A stretch of 64,000 nt of DNA from Turritopsis dohrnii (GCA_027922465.2 BQMF02000033.1:186001-250000), one strand, 5' to 3'; counted from the first letter of the stretch, positions 51,887 to 64,000 are shown. A program made the numbers and translations. Notes: a model not told the origin generated them from the sequence alone.

Positions 51887-54800
51887 TTAATTTTGAATGA
51901 GAGATGAATTAAATGTTTTCCAAGCTTTACCTAAACTTTCGTAAATGAAATACATCATTATCAGAAACAATATCGGATTTAATAGAGGATCGATTGTATC
52001 ATAAGTCATCAACACCTTTGAAATAGATTCATCGTTTTCTATACGATAAACGTATAAAACAGAGCGAAGCATGTTGACACCTGCAAAAACGACAAGGAGG
52101 GACATGGAAACGGCTTCTAGATTGTTAACCAAACCATCCTTGTAAGGCTTGACTTTCAACTGAATGAGCTGGAATATAATCAAAAATCGGAAAAAACCAT
52201 CGCAAGTCGCGAATCGGATCGATATAAAATACGATTACATAGGCGATGATTAGCCTTTGAATGAGCAGCCACGAATGCCAATAAAAACATGTTTTCTCGC
52301 CGTCACTTCTGTATGGTTGTTCAAACAGTTCGGCAATGGACGACTTAAATTTGTTTTTTTCAAGACCGGAACAACGAACGTTTTTGAATGATATGTAAGA
52401 GAAGGGAACTATTGGAGGTATTGCCATTAAGATAAGAAATCGCTCAACGTTGATGACGTTTCTTCTTAAAAGTTTTAATGATAAAAACAGCGAAATTGGA
52501 AATGGTATAATCCACAGCAAAGACATCCAGCGGCCAAATACTGAAAAGCACCCAACATCCCATATCTGCATAGACATATAATACATTATCATTATCCATT
52601 GCTACACAATGAATCATTACTAGTGATAGTGTTGCGACGTTTTGTAATTCATAGTAAGCAGACTCAAAAAACACGTATAGCAACGGCAAAGGAAAGATAT
52701 CTCGTCCGGGTTACTCTCAGACGCATAGATGTCCTTTGGTTGAAAGGAATTTGGGATATCCTCAGAAGGTACATCTTCATCAGCATTTGTACCACTATTC
52801 AATTCTGTGGAATTGTTTGTGTTACGACTGTTTAAATATCTAATTACTTCCCGTGATTTCTGATACACAGTAAGAGGTGCAAAGACAAGGCTGTAATGAT
52901 CGTAGGTATAATCAACCCAGCTGAAAAAACTAAATGCTTGAGAAGGTATTTTTAAAAATCATTAAACTGTAGTGATGGGCACAAACGAAAAGGGAATTTG
53001 ATGATCTCCAAGTTAAATAAATCTATAAAAAGCGTATTTATGTTTGAAGTTGAATATTTTGATCCAAGTTCAATAGTCATTAATTGTTTTAACTGGTAGA
53101 AAGTAATTAGTACATTGAAGATTCCAGACCAGCGACTGCAGTCATCGTCACTTTCTTTACCGGACATTATTTCGTTAGGGAGGAAACGCGGATTGTCGGG
53201 AGTGGAATTGTCACTGTCTCTTTTTATATCATTGTATTGTCTGAGCTCGATGCTTGTATTGGTTTCTTCCTCGTCAACGTGCTTAATGTTTTTGAAAAGT
53301 TTACGACAAGAAATGAGGTGTATAATCCTTTTTATAAGACTTGAAATGTATTTCAATTTGTCAAAGTATCCAACACCAAGAATGTACAAAATCAATGAAA
53401 GAATGAATAAAGCCCAAAAGTAAACTGGATGTTCACAGGATGATGTTAATATGCATTTATTTGAGAAGTAATCCACTACATATCCTTGCATACATTTACT
53501 GCATAAATGTCCATTACGGTGTTGGTTACATGTGTTAAATGTGGTACATGGCTTGGTTTTGTCAGAACAGCAGTAGCCATTGGGGCAGGGAAGAAAATTC
53601 ACATCACCATTGGATCTGCTAACATAGCTCCAATAGTTGTTGTTACTGATTAAATTTCCATCGCACGTGCCACCAGTTGGACAGGTCTTACACGAAATGT
53701 TTTTTTGATTTCTTAATAACAGTTGTGTATTACTGTTTGTAATGTGGTATACGAAATAAGGATAAGTTCTTGAAATTTCTGCGATTGTGCTGAAGTTAGA
53801 AAATGTATTTAAAGCAATTCTTGTTACTTCATTATCAGTGATATAAGTTCCTTTTAGGCACGCTTTGCATCAAAATAAAAGCATCAGTTGTTTTTATCTC
53901 GTAATGTGGATAGCTGTTATTAGAACATGATAAAGATGAATTCATAAAATTGATAGAACTTGGATTTAAATGCACTTTTGCATCTACTTCGATTATTGGT
54001 GTTTCTATTTTTGTAATGGCAGAGATTAGGACGTTTTTTACATCTATTATAACGCTGCGGTTATTGTCACTTCGGTAATAAAGAGCCTGTTTCGATACTT
54101 TGAAAATTGAATTAGCCATTGTCAAATTTGAATTTATAATGCGTACACCTTCATAACATCTTATATTAATTTCTGAAATTGTAGCTGCGCCTCCCTCGAT
54201 ATCAAATACAATTCCACTTTTCGAATGATCCATGTAAAAAAAATTTATCCGCCATAAAACATTTATAGATTTGATCGCTATTTCAAACGTTACATTTTTT
54301 AACATAATGTTTGATAAATGGAATTTTGAAATTTTCAGCGCAGATATTTCTCTTAAGTACTCCTTTTCCAATTTGAATAAACGTGAAACATTCATTCCAA
54401 TCTCAGGTGAATTTCTCCAATGATCTAAAGTCAAGTCTCTTGAATATTCTCCTTTTCTTGCAGTTATTGTCGTTGAATCAAGTGATCTGTTTTTTTTGTT
54501 ATGAATACGTGTCGAGACATCTATATTTTGTGAACTACTAATGAATTTTGATGCTTTTGAATTGGTAGCATTTAAGTAAGTAATGTCAACATTTTCAACC
54601 GCAATAATGTTGATCATTATATTTTTCGATGATGCATTTTGTAAAACGACGTTGGAAAGTATGGTTGTTTTTGAGTATTCTATGAGCAGACCATCTGCAC
54701 CTGCTGAGCAGTTTACGATCTCAATCATATTGATGTTGATAATGTCGCTGATGTTTCGTTGAATGTTAACATTCAGAATACTTCCTGCTACGTTTGTTCC

Positions 54801-56813
54801 TTTGATCGAGATGTTCGAAAGAAACACTGACGTCCCAAGGAGGAAAGAAATACCATCACGATCTCCAGAACAGTTTTCGATCAAAATTGTGTTGATATTG
54901 ATGTCGTTGACATTGATATCATTATGTCCAGAAATGCTCAAAAATGTCTCTTTCACGTTTGTGTTTTTAATTGAGATGTTTGAGAGCAACGCTGACGTCC
55001 AAAGGCCAAAAGAAATACCATAACGATATGCTGAACAGTTTTCGATCAAAATCGTGTTGATACTGATAATGTGATGGATATTGATATCTGTATATCCAGA
55101 TATGCTCAACAATGTCTCTTTCACGTTTGTGTCTTTGATTGAGATTTTCGAAAGCAACGTTGAAGTCCACAGGTCTAAAGAAATACCATCACATTTCGAT
55201 GAACAGTTTTCGATCAAGATTTTGTTCATATTGATAATGTGATTGATATTGATATCATTATATCCAGAAACGCTCAGAAACGTTTCCGTCACGTGTGTGT
55301 TTTTGATTGAGATTTCCGAAAGCAACGTTGACGTCCAAAGGTCTAAGGAAATACCATCTCGATCTGATGAACAGTTTTCGATAAAAATCGCGCTGATATT
55401 GATAGTGTAGTTGATGTTGGTGTCTGTATATCCAGAAACATTCAGAAATTTCTCCTTCACGTTTGTGTCTTTGATTAAGATTTCCGAGAGCAACGTTGGC
55501 GTCCAAAGGTCTAAAGAAATACCATCTCGATCTGATGAACAGTTTTCGATCAAAATTGAGTTGATATTGATAATGTGGCTGACATTGATAACTGCATATC
55601 CAGAAATACTCAAAAATGTCTCTTTCACCTTTGTGTCTTTGATTGAGATGTTCGAAAGCAACGTTGACGTCCAAAGGTCTAAAGAAATGCCATCGCGATC
55701 TGCTGAACAGTTTTCGATCAAACTTGTGTTGATGATGATATCATTGAATCCAGAAACATTTAGAAATGTGTCTTTCACGTTTGTGTCTTTGATTGAGATG
55801 TTTGAGAGCGACAGGGATCGCTCAACGTGTATTTTAATGCCACGAATTGCGGAACAGTTTACGATCTTAATTTCTTTTATAGTAAGATCATCAGCATCTA
55901 AATCTATCATATCCCAACTCGCGATGTCTTGAATGGTTATGTTAGAGATTGAAAATGAATCATTTGAATGTGATTCTAAAACCCGATTGCATCTTCCATT
56001 AGTGACTTTAACATTTGACATAATGATATGACCACCATTCAAGTAAATCAAATTTGAAAGTGTATTAATGTTGGTTATTAATAATCCATGAAATATACTG
56101 TTTGAATCTCTCACATGAATCAAACCTTTGTCATTTCGTAGTATGTATTCTTTAGGCTGGAACCGACATTCTCTTAAAATAAATGAATCATTATTGATGA
56201 TCTTGATCGTAGAATTTTTTACAAATCTCGAGTTTGTAATTCTCACAGTGACGTTTCTGCCATAGTGTAGCTGATTACCTGTTATGGAAATTCTACCGGA
56301 AGTAAATGTACTATTGTGGATAAAAATCTTCGCATAATTTGTAGATTTCACGGTCAGAAAAGTTTGATTGGTCGTAGATTCAATGGAACAATTACTTATT
56401 GTGATGATAACTGCTGCGGCATTGGCCTCATTGTGAATTAGATGAATGTCCAAAAAACGGACGGTTTCCACGGAGATTTTGAATCTTTTTGAGTCGTCTT
56501 CCAAAGCAAATGCTGGAATCTTCCGGTTTGAAGTTACAGTTGGCAAGCAGCCATTTTTCTCTATTCCTTTCAGATTGATGGCTCCAGATAACAAAATTGT
56601 TTCATTTATTATATACTTCTCACAGTTTTTATTCATTACAATTACTGTGCCATTTGATTCCAGTTGGTGTTGGTAAGCATGTCTCAGAGTGTGACAGGGA
56701 TTCTCGATGCTTCCACAGTCGTTGGTGTCCCTACCATCAACTGATGTAAAAACTCGAAAATCGTGACCTAAAAAAAGTTTACTTATTACATTGGGTGCAA
56801 GAAGGTATTTCAT
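51887..56813 (-). pseudogene. large beta-helix, multi-pass membrane protein gene, frameshifted
   Basis: From ATG at 56,813 a 992-residue open frame starts with GRDTNDCGSIENPCHTLRHA, as in extracellular parallel beta-helix proteins. It is full of N-glycosylation sites and has 56-residue repeats. A 1-nt shift near 53,862 leads to a Cys-rich juxtamembrane part (CKTCPTGGTCDG, CPNGYCCSDKTKPC, GHLCSKCMQGYVVDYF) and several membrane helices (YFWALFILSLILYILGVGYF, LVFSAGLIIPTIITALSLHL, SLLWIIPFPISLFLSL, LLVVFAGVNMLRSVL). An in-frame stop at about 52,952 and shifts near 52,870, 52,600 and 52,160 break the rest. Small introns cannot explain all breaks, so it is a pseudogene or has sequence errors. Family not named; likely a host surface receptor-like protein. 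Confidence 0.65.
54700..55870 (-). repeat. 168-bp in-frame coding repeats in the beta-helix gene
   Basis: GAACAGTTTTCGATC recurs at 54,868, 55,033, 55,201, 55,369, 55,537 and 55,705 (165 then 168-bp spacing). Each unit encodes 56 residues containing IENCSSDRDGISLDLWTSTL-like text. A recent tandem expansion of one beta-helix repeat. Confidence 0.9.
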
Positions 56814-57099
56814 CTAGTTTTTGAAAAACTCAGATTGCACCACAAGAAATAAGTTTTTGTTGGTTGAAAAAGGCAAGGTTGTAGTTCACTATAATTTCAT
56901 CGTAACATCTGATAAAATTCCGTATTATAACAAATTAATCACTTGATGAATGTCCCATTAACTGTTTTGTACTGAAATAAGATAATTTCATCAAAATAGT
57001 TGTTATCAATTTTATAAGGACAAACTATCTTAATAACAGCATAAAATGTACTTAAGAAATAAGCTTGCGACACTGAATGTCGCACTTTTTTTACAATGG

Positions 57100-57640
57100 C
57101 TCCAGGGGCATTATAGAGAGGGGTGTTTATATAAAAAAAGTCGACTTTCTTTTAAATCCGTTCTTTTAAAAATATGAAATATAAATAATTAAAAATCTTC
57201 TACAATAACATGGTCGTCCTCAGTATCATCTGCATCACTGTCCGAGTCAGATGACTCAAACAGTGTCTGGTTAAAACTGTGTGCATCTTTTAGAAGCTGC
57301 AATTGTTCTTTAAGAATGCTGTAACCCGAAGCACCAGGTTGATTGGTTTCAAAGCAATGGATCAAATTGTCACTTCCGGTCACTTATCAAATTCAATTCA
57401 CAAGTTTGGAATAAGTTGATGACGGGGCTTAAAAAAAAAAACATGAATTTTAACGTTGCCTCTAATTCCCTCTTTCCAAGATTTTGTGTGTGATGAGAGG
57501 GGGGCTGTTTTTTGAGAGGGGAATTTGTTTGAGAGCGGAAGTTATGAAATATTTTTAGGGTCAGACTGGCCGTTTACTGGTGAGAGGCGTTTAAAAGAGA
57601 GGGTGCGTTTATTAATGATAACATACCGTACTTTTTAATA
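57100..57640 (-). mobile_element. possible pogo/Tigger-type remnant
   Basis: A 64-residue minus-strand frame (57,383-57,189) ends in an acidic tail (SSDSDSDADDTEDDHVIVED), like the C-termini of pogo/Tigger transposases. The surrounding non-coding sequence has repeated GAGAGGGGTGTTTAT and GAGAGGGTGCGTTTATT-type words that I associate with the termini of such elements. Ends not defined. Confidence 0.35.
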
Positions 57641-59185
57641 TTTTCCAAATGTCAACATCGAAAAGAAAGTTAGAGTATCTGTCCAGTTGACTGATGATAC
57701 GCGTTGAGCATCTCTCAAATTTACTATATCTACTTCTTTTACACCAAACCAAGAAAGGTATCTTAAGGTTGTACAAATCAAAAATAGTGAGAACTAAGAA
57801 TTTGTCTTACACTATAGTACGATTATTTAAGGAAAGAAAAGGATGCGTACCGTTGGATAGGGCTTCCATTTCGGAACTAGTCATATCTATAAATTGCAGA
57901 AATTATATGTCGAGGACAGGGTAAAACTTGTGCTTTATCAATCCACTGGTGAATGAACTGATGTGACAAAAAATGCGAAACATTTCTACTATCCTTCCTT
58001 TTCTTTTTTGCAGAAATAACTTTAATTCACGAGAAATGCCCTTTTTCCAGGAACGATTTGTCAGCTCCTTTACAGTTTGTAACTTGGCCACTGCATCAAA
58101 CGTCTTATTGGCTGACGTTAGCTGTGCGTTGGTGCACAAATCAAACAACTTAAGCTGTAATTAAAAATTTCTTCAAGTGAACAACTGAATGATCTACTGT
58201 CATTCTCCCTTATTCTCTGCAACAAACTTTTTATGTCGTAATTACGGGATCGCCGCCGTTTTTTCCACACTAAAGTCATTTGCTGGCTGAGCTTAAAATG
58301 TGCTCATCAGTGCGCTAGGAATAAAATAAAAAGCTGTAGATCCATACGTATTTCTTCTCCATTCCTTTTGCAACTATTTTAAAGCAATATTTATTCAGCC
58401 TTTTGTTGTATTTTGATCCATTCTTAAATTTTTACCTTCACATGACAACACACAACAACAAACAAGTCAACGTAAGATGAGTAATCTCATAATTTACATT
58501 TGCAATAAGACCACTTTTGCACCACAAAATTTTATTCATAAACCCTTATAGATTTACTTCTTTTTCATTCTTATTCCAAGATTATTATTGCTAATTAACG
58601 ACCGCTAAGGCACTGAGTATTAAAATAGGGCGGTGATTGTTTGAGTCCGGTTCCATTGAAAGGCTAGTGAAGTTCGACTTTGTGCTTTGCGTTATTGCGT
58701 ATACCACTCCTGGAAAAGAAACGGAAAGAACGAATGCCAGTAGAAAAGAACATGATTGGTTCTTCCTCCAATTGTTCTTTTGGGTTTTTTTTGTTTCTTT
58801 TGTTCCTGTTCATGAAAATTTTCTAAAATAGAAAACGGCCTTCATAAAAAAATCATGAGATCAGTTAAAAGATGTTAAAGAGAAATGTCTATTTTGATTG
58901 ATATTACGTGAAATGAAAAAAACTCTGAGGAACGAAAAGGCGAAAAAGAAAACCTTTTGTTCAACAATATGACTTCTGTTACAGGGTAAAAAAGGAAATC
59001 TAACGAATTTTTCAGCCGGCTAAACCTAGCATTATTTTGACCTCGAACTTGAGGATGTGTCAAAAGACATGAAAAGCTTTGTTGAATAAAAGAAAACAGT
59101 AAGTTTGTGTAGTTTATATTTATTTCTTATTAGAAAAAAGAAAATCTTTACAAATGGGTCATAATAAAGGCGAAACACATGAACA
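57641..59185. other. no gene seen
   Basis: Short frames only (for example 57,694-57,924 plus and 57,903-58,148 minus), none recognisable. AT-rich spacer. Confidence 0.45.
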
Positions 59186-59189
59186 ACTT

Positions 59190-59400
59190 CATGAGTAAGT
59201 TTTGTAAGGGCTGTCAAGTAGTCATAAAATGAAACCAAAAATCACGTATGCGCAGTAGAAATATGCTAGTTTGAGGTAAATGAGCCATAATTAGGCAAAA
59301 CGCATCAAGGTCTTCATCATAATATTCAATGTGCTACCAAGTGTTCATATAATATATCCCAAGTTCGCGCATGCACAGTAAAAAGATTTTGGTAGAATAG
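59190..59400 (+). repeat. dispersed repeat, copy 2
   Basis: Related to 31,470-31,640 in the same orientation. Both contain ATGCGCAGTAGAAATATNC, then TGAGG and AATGAGCCA, with similar neighbouring words. Confidence 0.55.
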
Positions 59401-59824
59401 CTACAAGTTAAGTAAAATTCATGTATGTATACATATATTTTCAGTACTGCTAACAAAGCATAAGAAGTGTTTGTTTGAATTCAATTGACATCACACATAC
59501 ATTTGCTTGTGTTCCAGTTAAATCAATCAGTTCGAGATACCTTTAACAATAACAGAACAAGTACTTATTCAACCATTTTATGAAGAGACAGTATAAAACT
59601 ACAATCCAATGATGTGCAACGATGATAAACAAAGAAGTGAAGAGATTTTTAGGATAGCCTGCTTTGAAGGATGTTGGAGCGTGACGGATGATGGAAAATA
59701 GATGTGGCCTTACTTTTACTTCAACAGGTTCACATAATTGGTATCTTTTATGTTAGTGCGCCTACAAAGTAACGCTGTCATCGCCTTTGCTGTGTTTCTA
59801 AGTGTTTTAAAGTCTCAATGTCAA

Positions 59825-60117
59825 TATCAAGTTGTGGGTCGAACAGAAACAAAACATACAGGAGGCGCAGTTTTTTCGACGTTTCGACTACCATACTGTA
59901 GTCATTTTCAATAAACGAATATGTGTTACATACAAATTTATTTATTATTATTACGTTTTATCTATATGATTGCTTTCTGTAATTATCTATTTAGTCACGG
60001 CTGTTACACTTTTTGTAAAACTTTACTTAAATTTGTATGTAACACATATTCGTTTATTGAAAATGACTACAGTATGGTAGTCGAAACGTCGAAAAAACTG
60101 CGCCTCCTGTATGTTTT
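59825..60117. mobile_element. foldback element with 92-bp perfect arms and 13-bp target duplication
   Basis: The arms, 59,849-59,940 and 60,028-60,119, are exact inverted copies around an 87-bp loop. GTCTCAATGTCAA flanks the unit at 59,812-59,824 and 60,118-60,130. The arms contain GACTAC, a loop, GTAGTC, then GAAACGTC, similar to stem II and the GAAA of the hammerhead motifs in Penelope-like elements. The CTGATGA half is not intact. Confidence 0.7.
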
Positions 60118-60134
60118 GTCTCAATGTCAAAGTT

Positions 60135-60950
60135 TCTAAAAGTTTTAACTCGCTGCATTTGGTTTTTCAGGAAAGGTTTTGCGCGGAACTCGACAGTTCT
60201 GAAATGAATCTACTTCTGAAGTTTACAGCCTGATACCCTGCAATTATCTGCAACCATATACTTTCTTTTTCATCTTCAGAATATTGCCTCTCCTCCTCCT
60301 GCAGCTGTCGAAATAGCAGTTTAGTCTGCACTTTGGAGTATGCAAAATTTCCTTAGGCGAAAATATATTCTTTGTAATGAAGGTAGGCAGGCTGCTAATT
60401 TTAAAACTTAATTAAAACATTAATTGTATAAGTATTTATGGTATGTTACCACCTATTCACGAAATTAAAATACATTACGTATAATATCTCAATACACCGG
60501 ACTGAGAAATAATTAACTTGAAAGATTGAATGGTTGAATATGCTTGCCTGGTTAGTCGCTTAATCCAACAACATTTTTCGATGGATGAATTCCATGATTA
60601 CGTATACTGTTTTGACACTAGGTATGACATTTTGTTTCGTAAAAATTAATATATATACTGTCAATTTTGCTTGCAAACAACAAACATAAATCAAAACACA
60701 TACCAACATAGCAGTCTGTAAATTAAATCAATGCAAAACAAAAACTTCTACTTTCAGCTATGTAGTGATTTGGTTATGGATGTATATTTTCGCTACGAAA
60801 ATCTGTTTTATTTCATTTTCATTTCCGACTTATGAAGATCATATTTTATGACATAATAAATGCGTGTGAAAATAGTTTTTTGAATCAGAGATGTTTAATC
60901 TGAATATTTGAATTTTATAAATTATCATTCTTAGTCCTTCTAGTTTTGAA
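60135..60950. other. no gene seen
   Basis: AT-rich; nothing recognisable. Confidence 0.45.
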
Positions 60951-60954
60951 AATA

Positions 60955-61110
60955 GCTCTTTTCGTTGCTAATTTGAAGTGCTACTCATAATGTTTGTTAT
61001 TTGAGTTTGGTTTTTGATTGTCTTTCATAGTTATTTGCTTATGTGTCTACCCCAAAGGTTTGACAATTTTCTTTTCTTCTTTTGTAAACCTGTATACAAA
61101 TTTGATTGTA
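60955..61110 (-). repeat. dispersed repeat, copy 2 (inverted relative to 9,310-9,470)
   Basis: The reverse complement matches 9,310-9,470 at both ends (TTTACAAAAGAAGAAAAG, GGGGTAGACA, AGCAAATAACTA) with an internal indel. Confidence 0.6.
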
Positions 61111-61336
61111 TAATTTTGTAAAATTAGTTTTTAACTGAGTTAACTGTGATTAACTGTGATTTTTTGGTATAAAAGCAAAGAAATTTGTGAATTTTATGCT
61201 AGGATAAAGATTATACGTTTATTTTGACGAAATTGCCTTACACAATGATCGGTTATTGATGTGTTCTGCAATTATAATGTTTAGCAATGTTTAGCAATGT
61301 CCATAGTAACATCTCAGTCACTTTATAAAGCTTCGG

Positions 61337-61796
61337 GGGGACACGGGCAACATTTTTCATGCGATTTCAACAAAATATATTTTGTTGCAGTCGCACGTAG
61401 TGTCGCCTATATTGAATTTCTTGCAACAAAATACTGCGTGCTCTCGTCGGAAGGTCATGTTGTTAAGATTACCAAAGCAAATTTGTTTTGACATGTCAGC
61501 AAAAATAAACGAGTATCATTGGATTAAAACAAAATTTTTGTATGAAAGCATGATGCAAATGTGGGGACACTAGCAACATTTTACAAAACGCATTTGCAAC
61601 ATGAAAAATTTGTTGCAGCAACAAAAAAAATATCAAACTGATTTTATAATTTTTTTTGTTGATGCAACATTTTTATGGGTGAAATTTGTTGCAGCAACAA
61701 ACAAATATACTATGGGGACATGAGCAACAAATGTCTTGCGATTGCAACAAAACAGATTTTCGTTGCAATCGCACGAAAAATGTTGCTCGTGTCTCC
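61337..61796. mobile_element. MITE-like element with foldback ends
   Basis: The ends GGGGACACGGGCAACATTTT (left) and GGAGACACGAGCAACATTTT (reverse complement of the right) are inverted copies over about 60 bp. Each end also folds on itself (TTGCAACAAAA...TTTTGTTGCA). No coding content. It abuts the next element exactly. Confidence 0.6.
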
Positions 61797-62076
61797 TTAA
61801 GCTAAGGCTTCACGCTGCAATTTTTCATGCGCGTGCAATGCAACATGCTGCATTGCATGCGCATGAAAAAATTTGTGTGTAGCCACCATGTTGCGGTAGG
61901 TGGCTACATTGTGCGATCTTAAAAAATTCCATCATGCAACACAAAATACTGTTGCTGCATTGCGAAAACATTTTCACTATGGGACACGCTGCAATTTTTT
62001 CATGCGCATGCAATGCAGCATGTTGCGTTGCACGCGCATGAAAAAATTGCAGCGTGAAGCCTTAGCTTTAGCTTAA
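61797..62076. mobile_element. MITE-like element with TTAA ends
   Basis: About 90-bp inverted arms: left TTAAGCTAAGGCTTCACGCT; the right arm has the same with an extra AGCTAA. Both arms have inner palindromes of GCATGC type. TTAA at 61,797-61,800 and 62,073-62,076 could be a piggyBac-style target duplication. Confidence 0.6.
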
Positions 62077-62299
62077 CTCCTCGGTAAAAAGAGAGAGAAA
62101 GTGAGAGATGTTCGTACATCTTCATTTCATAATAAGTTAAAAATAAAGTTTCTTTTTGGTATTAAGTTCAATTCCACCCTGACTTGTATGGACAGCATTT
62201 TTATTTGAGTATCAGGTTGATGGTAGTTATACCATTGTAATTACTTCACGATAAATCAACTAATTCATTCCAACAAATAAAAATCAGAAATAAAAAAGA

Positions 62300-62985
62300 A
62301 ATACCAATCAAAACATTAGGAGGACAATAAATGTCAAGTATTTGGAGGTTTTGCAGAAGTTGAAATAGTAAACTTGACAGAACAGAATAAGACTTGAAAA
62401 ATGCCATGAAGAATAGGAGGATCAAGCCAATGAAAAGATTTGAAAACATCTTCAAGCATAAACTTAAGATTTCGAGTGTGTATGGAGGTCCTGCGTTTCC
62501 TGCGTGCTAAAAACTTGCATATCGAATGACAATAGTTGAATAAGGATACAATAAGCGTGTGATACAAAATGTCAAGTTTTGATTGACTTAAAAAGCTAAC
62601 TCGAACTCTGTCCTTACGATTACAAAGATAGCTGAGAAAAAAGTTAAAGCTATTCCTTCCAAAGCCATAAGCTTCTAGTTTAACATTTAAAAGTTCATGC
62701 GACGTACAATCAAATACTTTCAAACACTTTCAAGCAAAATCAATCACTTACTTTACCGCTTTTGGCAATACAAACTTGTCACTTCCTTAGCACGGGAGCA
62801 TGTTGTGTGCTATATCTCCTCCTATTTTCTGAACGATCTTTGGGACAGATGAGAAACGACTAATAAGGGTGTAGTTAGCTTTATCATGCATGTTACATTT
62901 TTTCGGAGAAGGAACAATATAAGCAACTTTAAGTTCTGATGGAAACTAACAATCTAAAATGGCTTGATTGGCTTGAAACCACGTT
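62300..62985 (-). pseudogene. LINE reverse transcriptase fragment
   Basis: Minus strand: FPSELKVAYIVPSPKKCNMH and DKANYTLISRFSSVPKIVQK (N-terminal RT block). After a break come KVFDCTSHELLNVKLEAYGF and VRVSFLSQS. The text then jumps to TLIVSLFNYCHSICKFL, from further downstream in the family, so the catalytic ADD region is deleted. A dead CR1/jockey-type copy. Confidence 0.6.
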
Positions 62986-64000
62986 CTTAGGCATATTACT
63001 GGTCAATCAAATAAGGTGGAGAAGTCCAACATTACAACACCTGTGTTTCAGTCCTAAGTGTTCATTAGGTTACTAGGACTTTCTCTGTTCTACTTTAAAT
63101 GACTCAACCTCTCCTCCAAACATTTCAGCTGAGCTCTAGATAAAAGTCATTTTGATCTTAATAGTTTTCAGCTCGTTGTAACTATAATTCTGATATAAAA
63201 TAAATAAGTGTTTTCAGCATGGCCTCTAATTATGATGAACGCTCCTCTTTGTTGTGCGGTTACAGTTTCAATGCTTTAGTGTTCCAAAAAGTTTTGTTAT
63301 GAAGCCCCATATATAACTGGTATTTCCAAAGAAATGGATGGATGGATGGATCTTTACTTAAAATTTTCACTAAAGTATTGTAAAAGTTGTTTCAAGAAAC
63401 ACCAAAATAAATCCATTTATTTCCATCATTGAACTTTTTATCGACAACGACAATTTTCTACGCACCAATACTAAACTGACTCACAAAAATAGCGTAGCTC
63501 CTTTAATGAATCCTAGTCCCTGTTCACATTTACCTTGGCTTGGCCAACGTTCAGTGCAAAAGTGCGACTACAAAAACGAACGGACAAGAAGAAGGAGAGG
63601 ACGAAAAGAAAAAAGAAGCATTCTCTAGAAATATTATTTGGTGAAGTTAATAAAAGCTCGCCTGCAACAATTTTCAAGCAACCGTGTTTTGTTGAGGAAA
63701 TAACTAAAGTTAAGTATCTTTTTAAGACATTTTCACTAAATTATTGTAGAAATGGCTATGTTAAAGAAGGTAAAGCTAAATTTGATCTTGTGGTACATAT
63801 GTAGATAATTATGCTGCTAATGAAAGGGGTAACATGATGGAAAGTTCTAATCGGAATTTCAGTTAAATAAGTCGATGACTAATTTCCTTCTATATTGCGA
63901 GTTAGTTTTGAAATTCTGCTCGGTTTTGCACAATAATGTTCTCGATTTTGTTAAAGACTATATTCGAAAATGTAGCTCAATACAGTAGGATTCAGTAGGA
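62986..64000. other. no gene recognised
   Basis: A (GGAT)n microsatellite at about 63,333-63,350 and one Lys-rich open frame (63,535-63,804, plus) without recognisable domain. The window ends in AT-rich sequence. Confidence 0.4.

Noticed and set aside
53115..53423. plus-strand frame in the membrane-protein gene
   Set aside because: It is the reverse complement of the minus-strand coding region, with no independent evidence.
59849..60119. active hammerhead ribozyme
   Set aside because: The stem and GAAA are visible but the CTGATGA half is degenerate (TTGAAAA).
63535..63804. Lys-rich plus-strand frame as a gene
   Set aside because: A low-complexity KKKERTKRKKK stretch and no recognisable family; insufficient support.

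Overview
The window is AT-rich animal DNA. It holds degenerate transposable elements, probable spliceosomal introns, a tRNA-derived SINE and several short inverted-repeat elements. The mix (Polinton, DIRS, Ginger-like, hAT, piggyBac, CR1/L2-type LINE fragments and Penelope-like motifs) best fits an aquatic invertebrate, most plausibly a cnidarian. That is an inference from element content; no host gene here fixes the species.

Layout. 0-19.8 kb: decayed LINE, Ty3/gypsy, hAT-like and RT/endonuclease retroelement fragments, then a 5'-truncated piggyBac. 20-26.6 kb: a hAT transposon split by an oppositely oriented retroelement. 27-35.5 kb: a DIRS-type tyrosine-recombinase retrotransposon on the minus strand. 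It is interrupted by a 2.3-kb element with about 314-bp inverted repeats and by a Ginger-like element, which itself carries a third inverted-repeat element. 35,517-50,583: a complete-looking 15,067-bp Polinton/Maverick with 103-bp perfect terminal inverted repeats. 50.6-51.5 kb: a 128-bp-period satellite touching the Polinton end. 51.9-56.8 kb: a frameshifted gene for a large beta-helix membrane protein. 57-64 kb: a pogo-like remnant, foldback elements and a LINE fragment.

The Polinton is the main object. It encodes a protein-primed-type family B DNA polymerase, a DD35E integrase, a packaging ATPase, a double-jelly-roll-type major capsid protein and a minor capsid (penton-like) protein. It also encodes several small membrane or coiled-coil proteins. 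All its reading frames are open although the surrounding sequence is decayed, so it looks recent. No separate adenovirus-type maturation protease was found. Replication (polymerase), integration (integrase) and virion assembly (two capsid proteins, ATPase) would make it capable in principle of a viral phase.

Four features of this Polinton deserve attention. (1) A small minus-strand gene (40,043-40,291) has the RVxF-type PP1-docking motif and downstream residues of the PPP1R15/GADD34 functional core, which suggests eIF2-alpha dephosphorylation. (2) Perfect stem-loops, several built on GTTAC/GTAAC, lie in the 3' intergenic gaps, recalling the hairpin 3'-end signals of mimivirus and its virophage. 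(3) An identical 10-mer, TATAACAAAC, lies 0 or 8 nt before three start codons. (4) A five-unit, 44-bp palindromic array separates divergent genes. Together these suggest a compact transcription system with its own start and stop signals.
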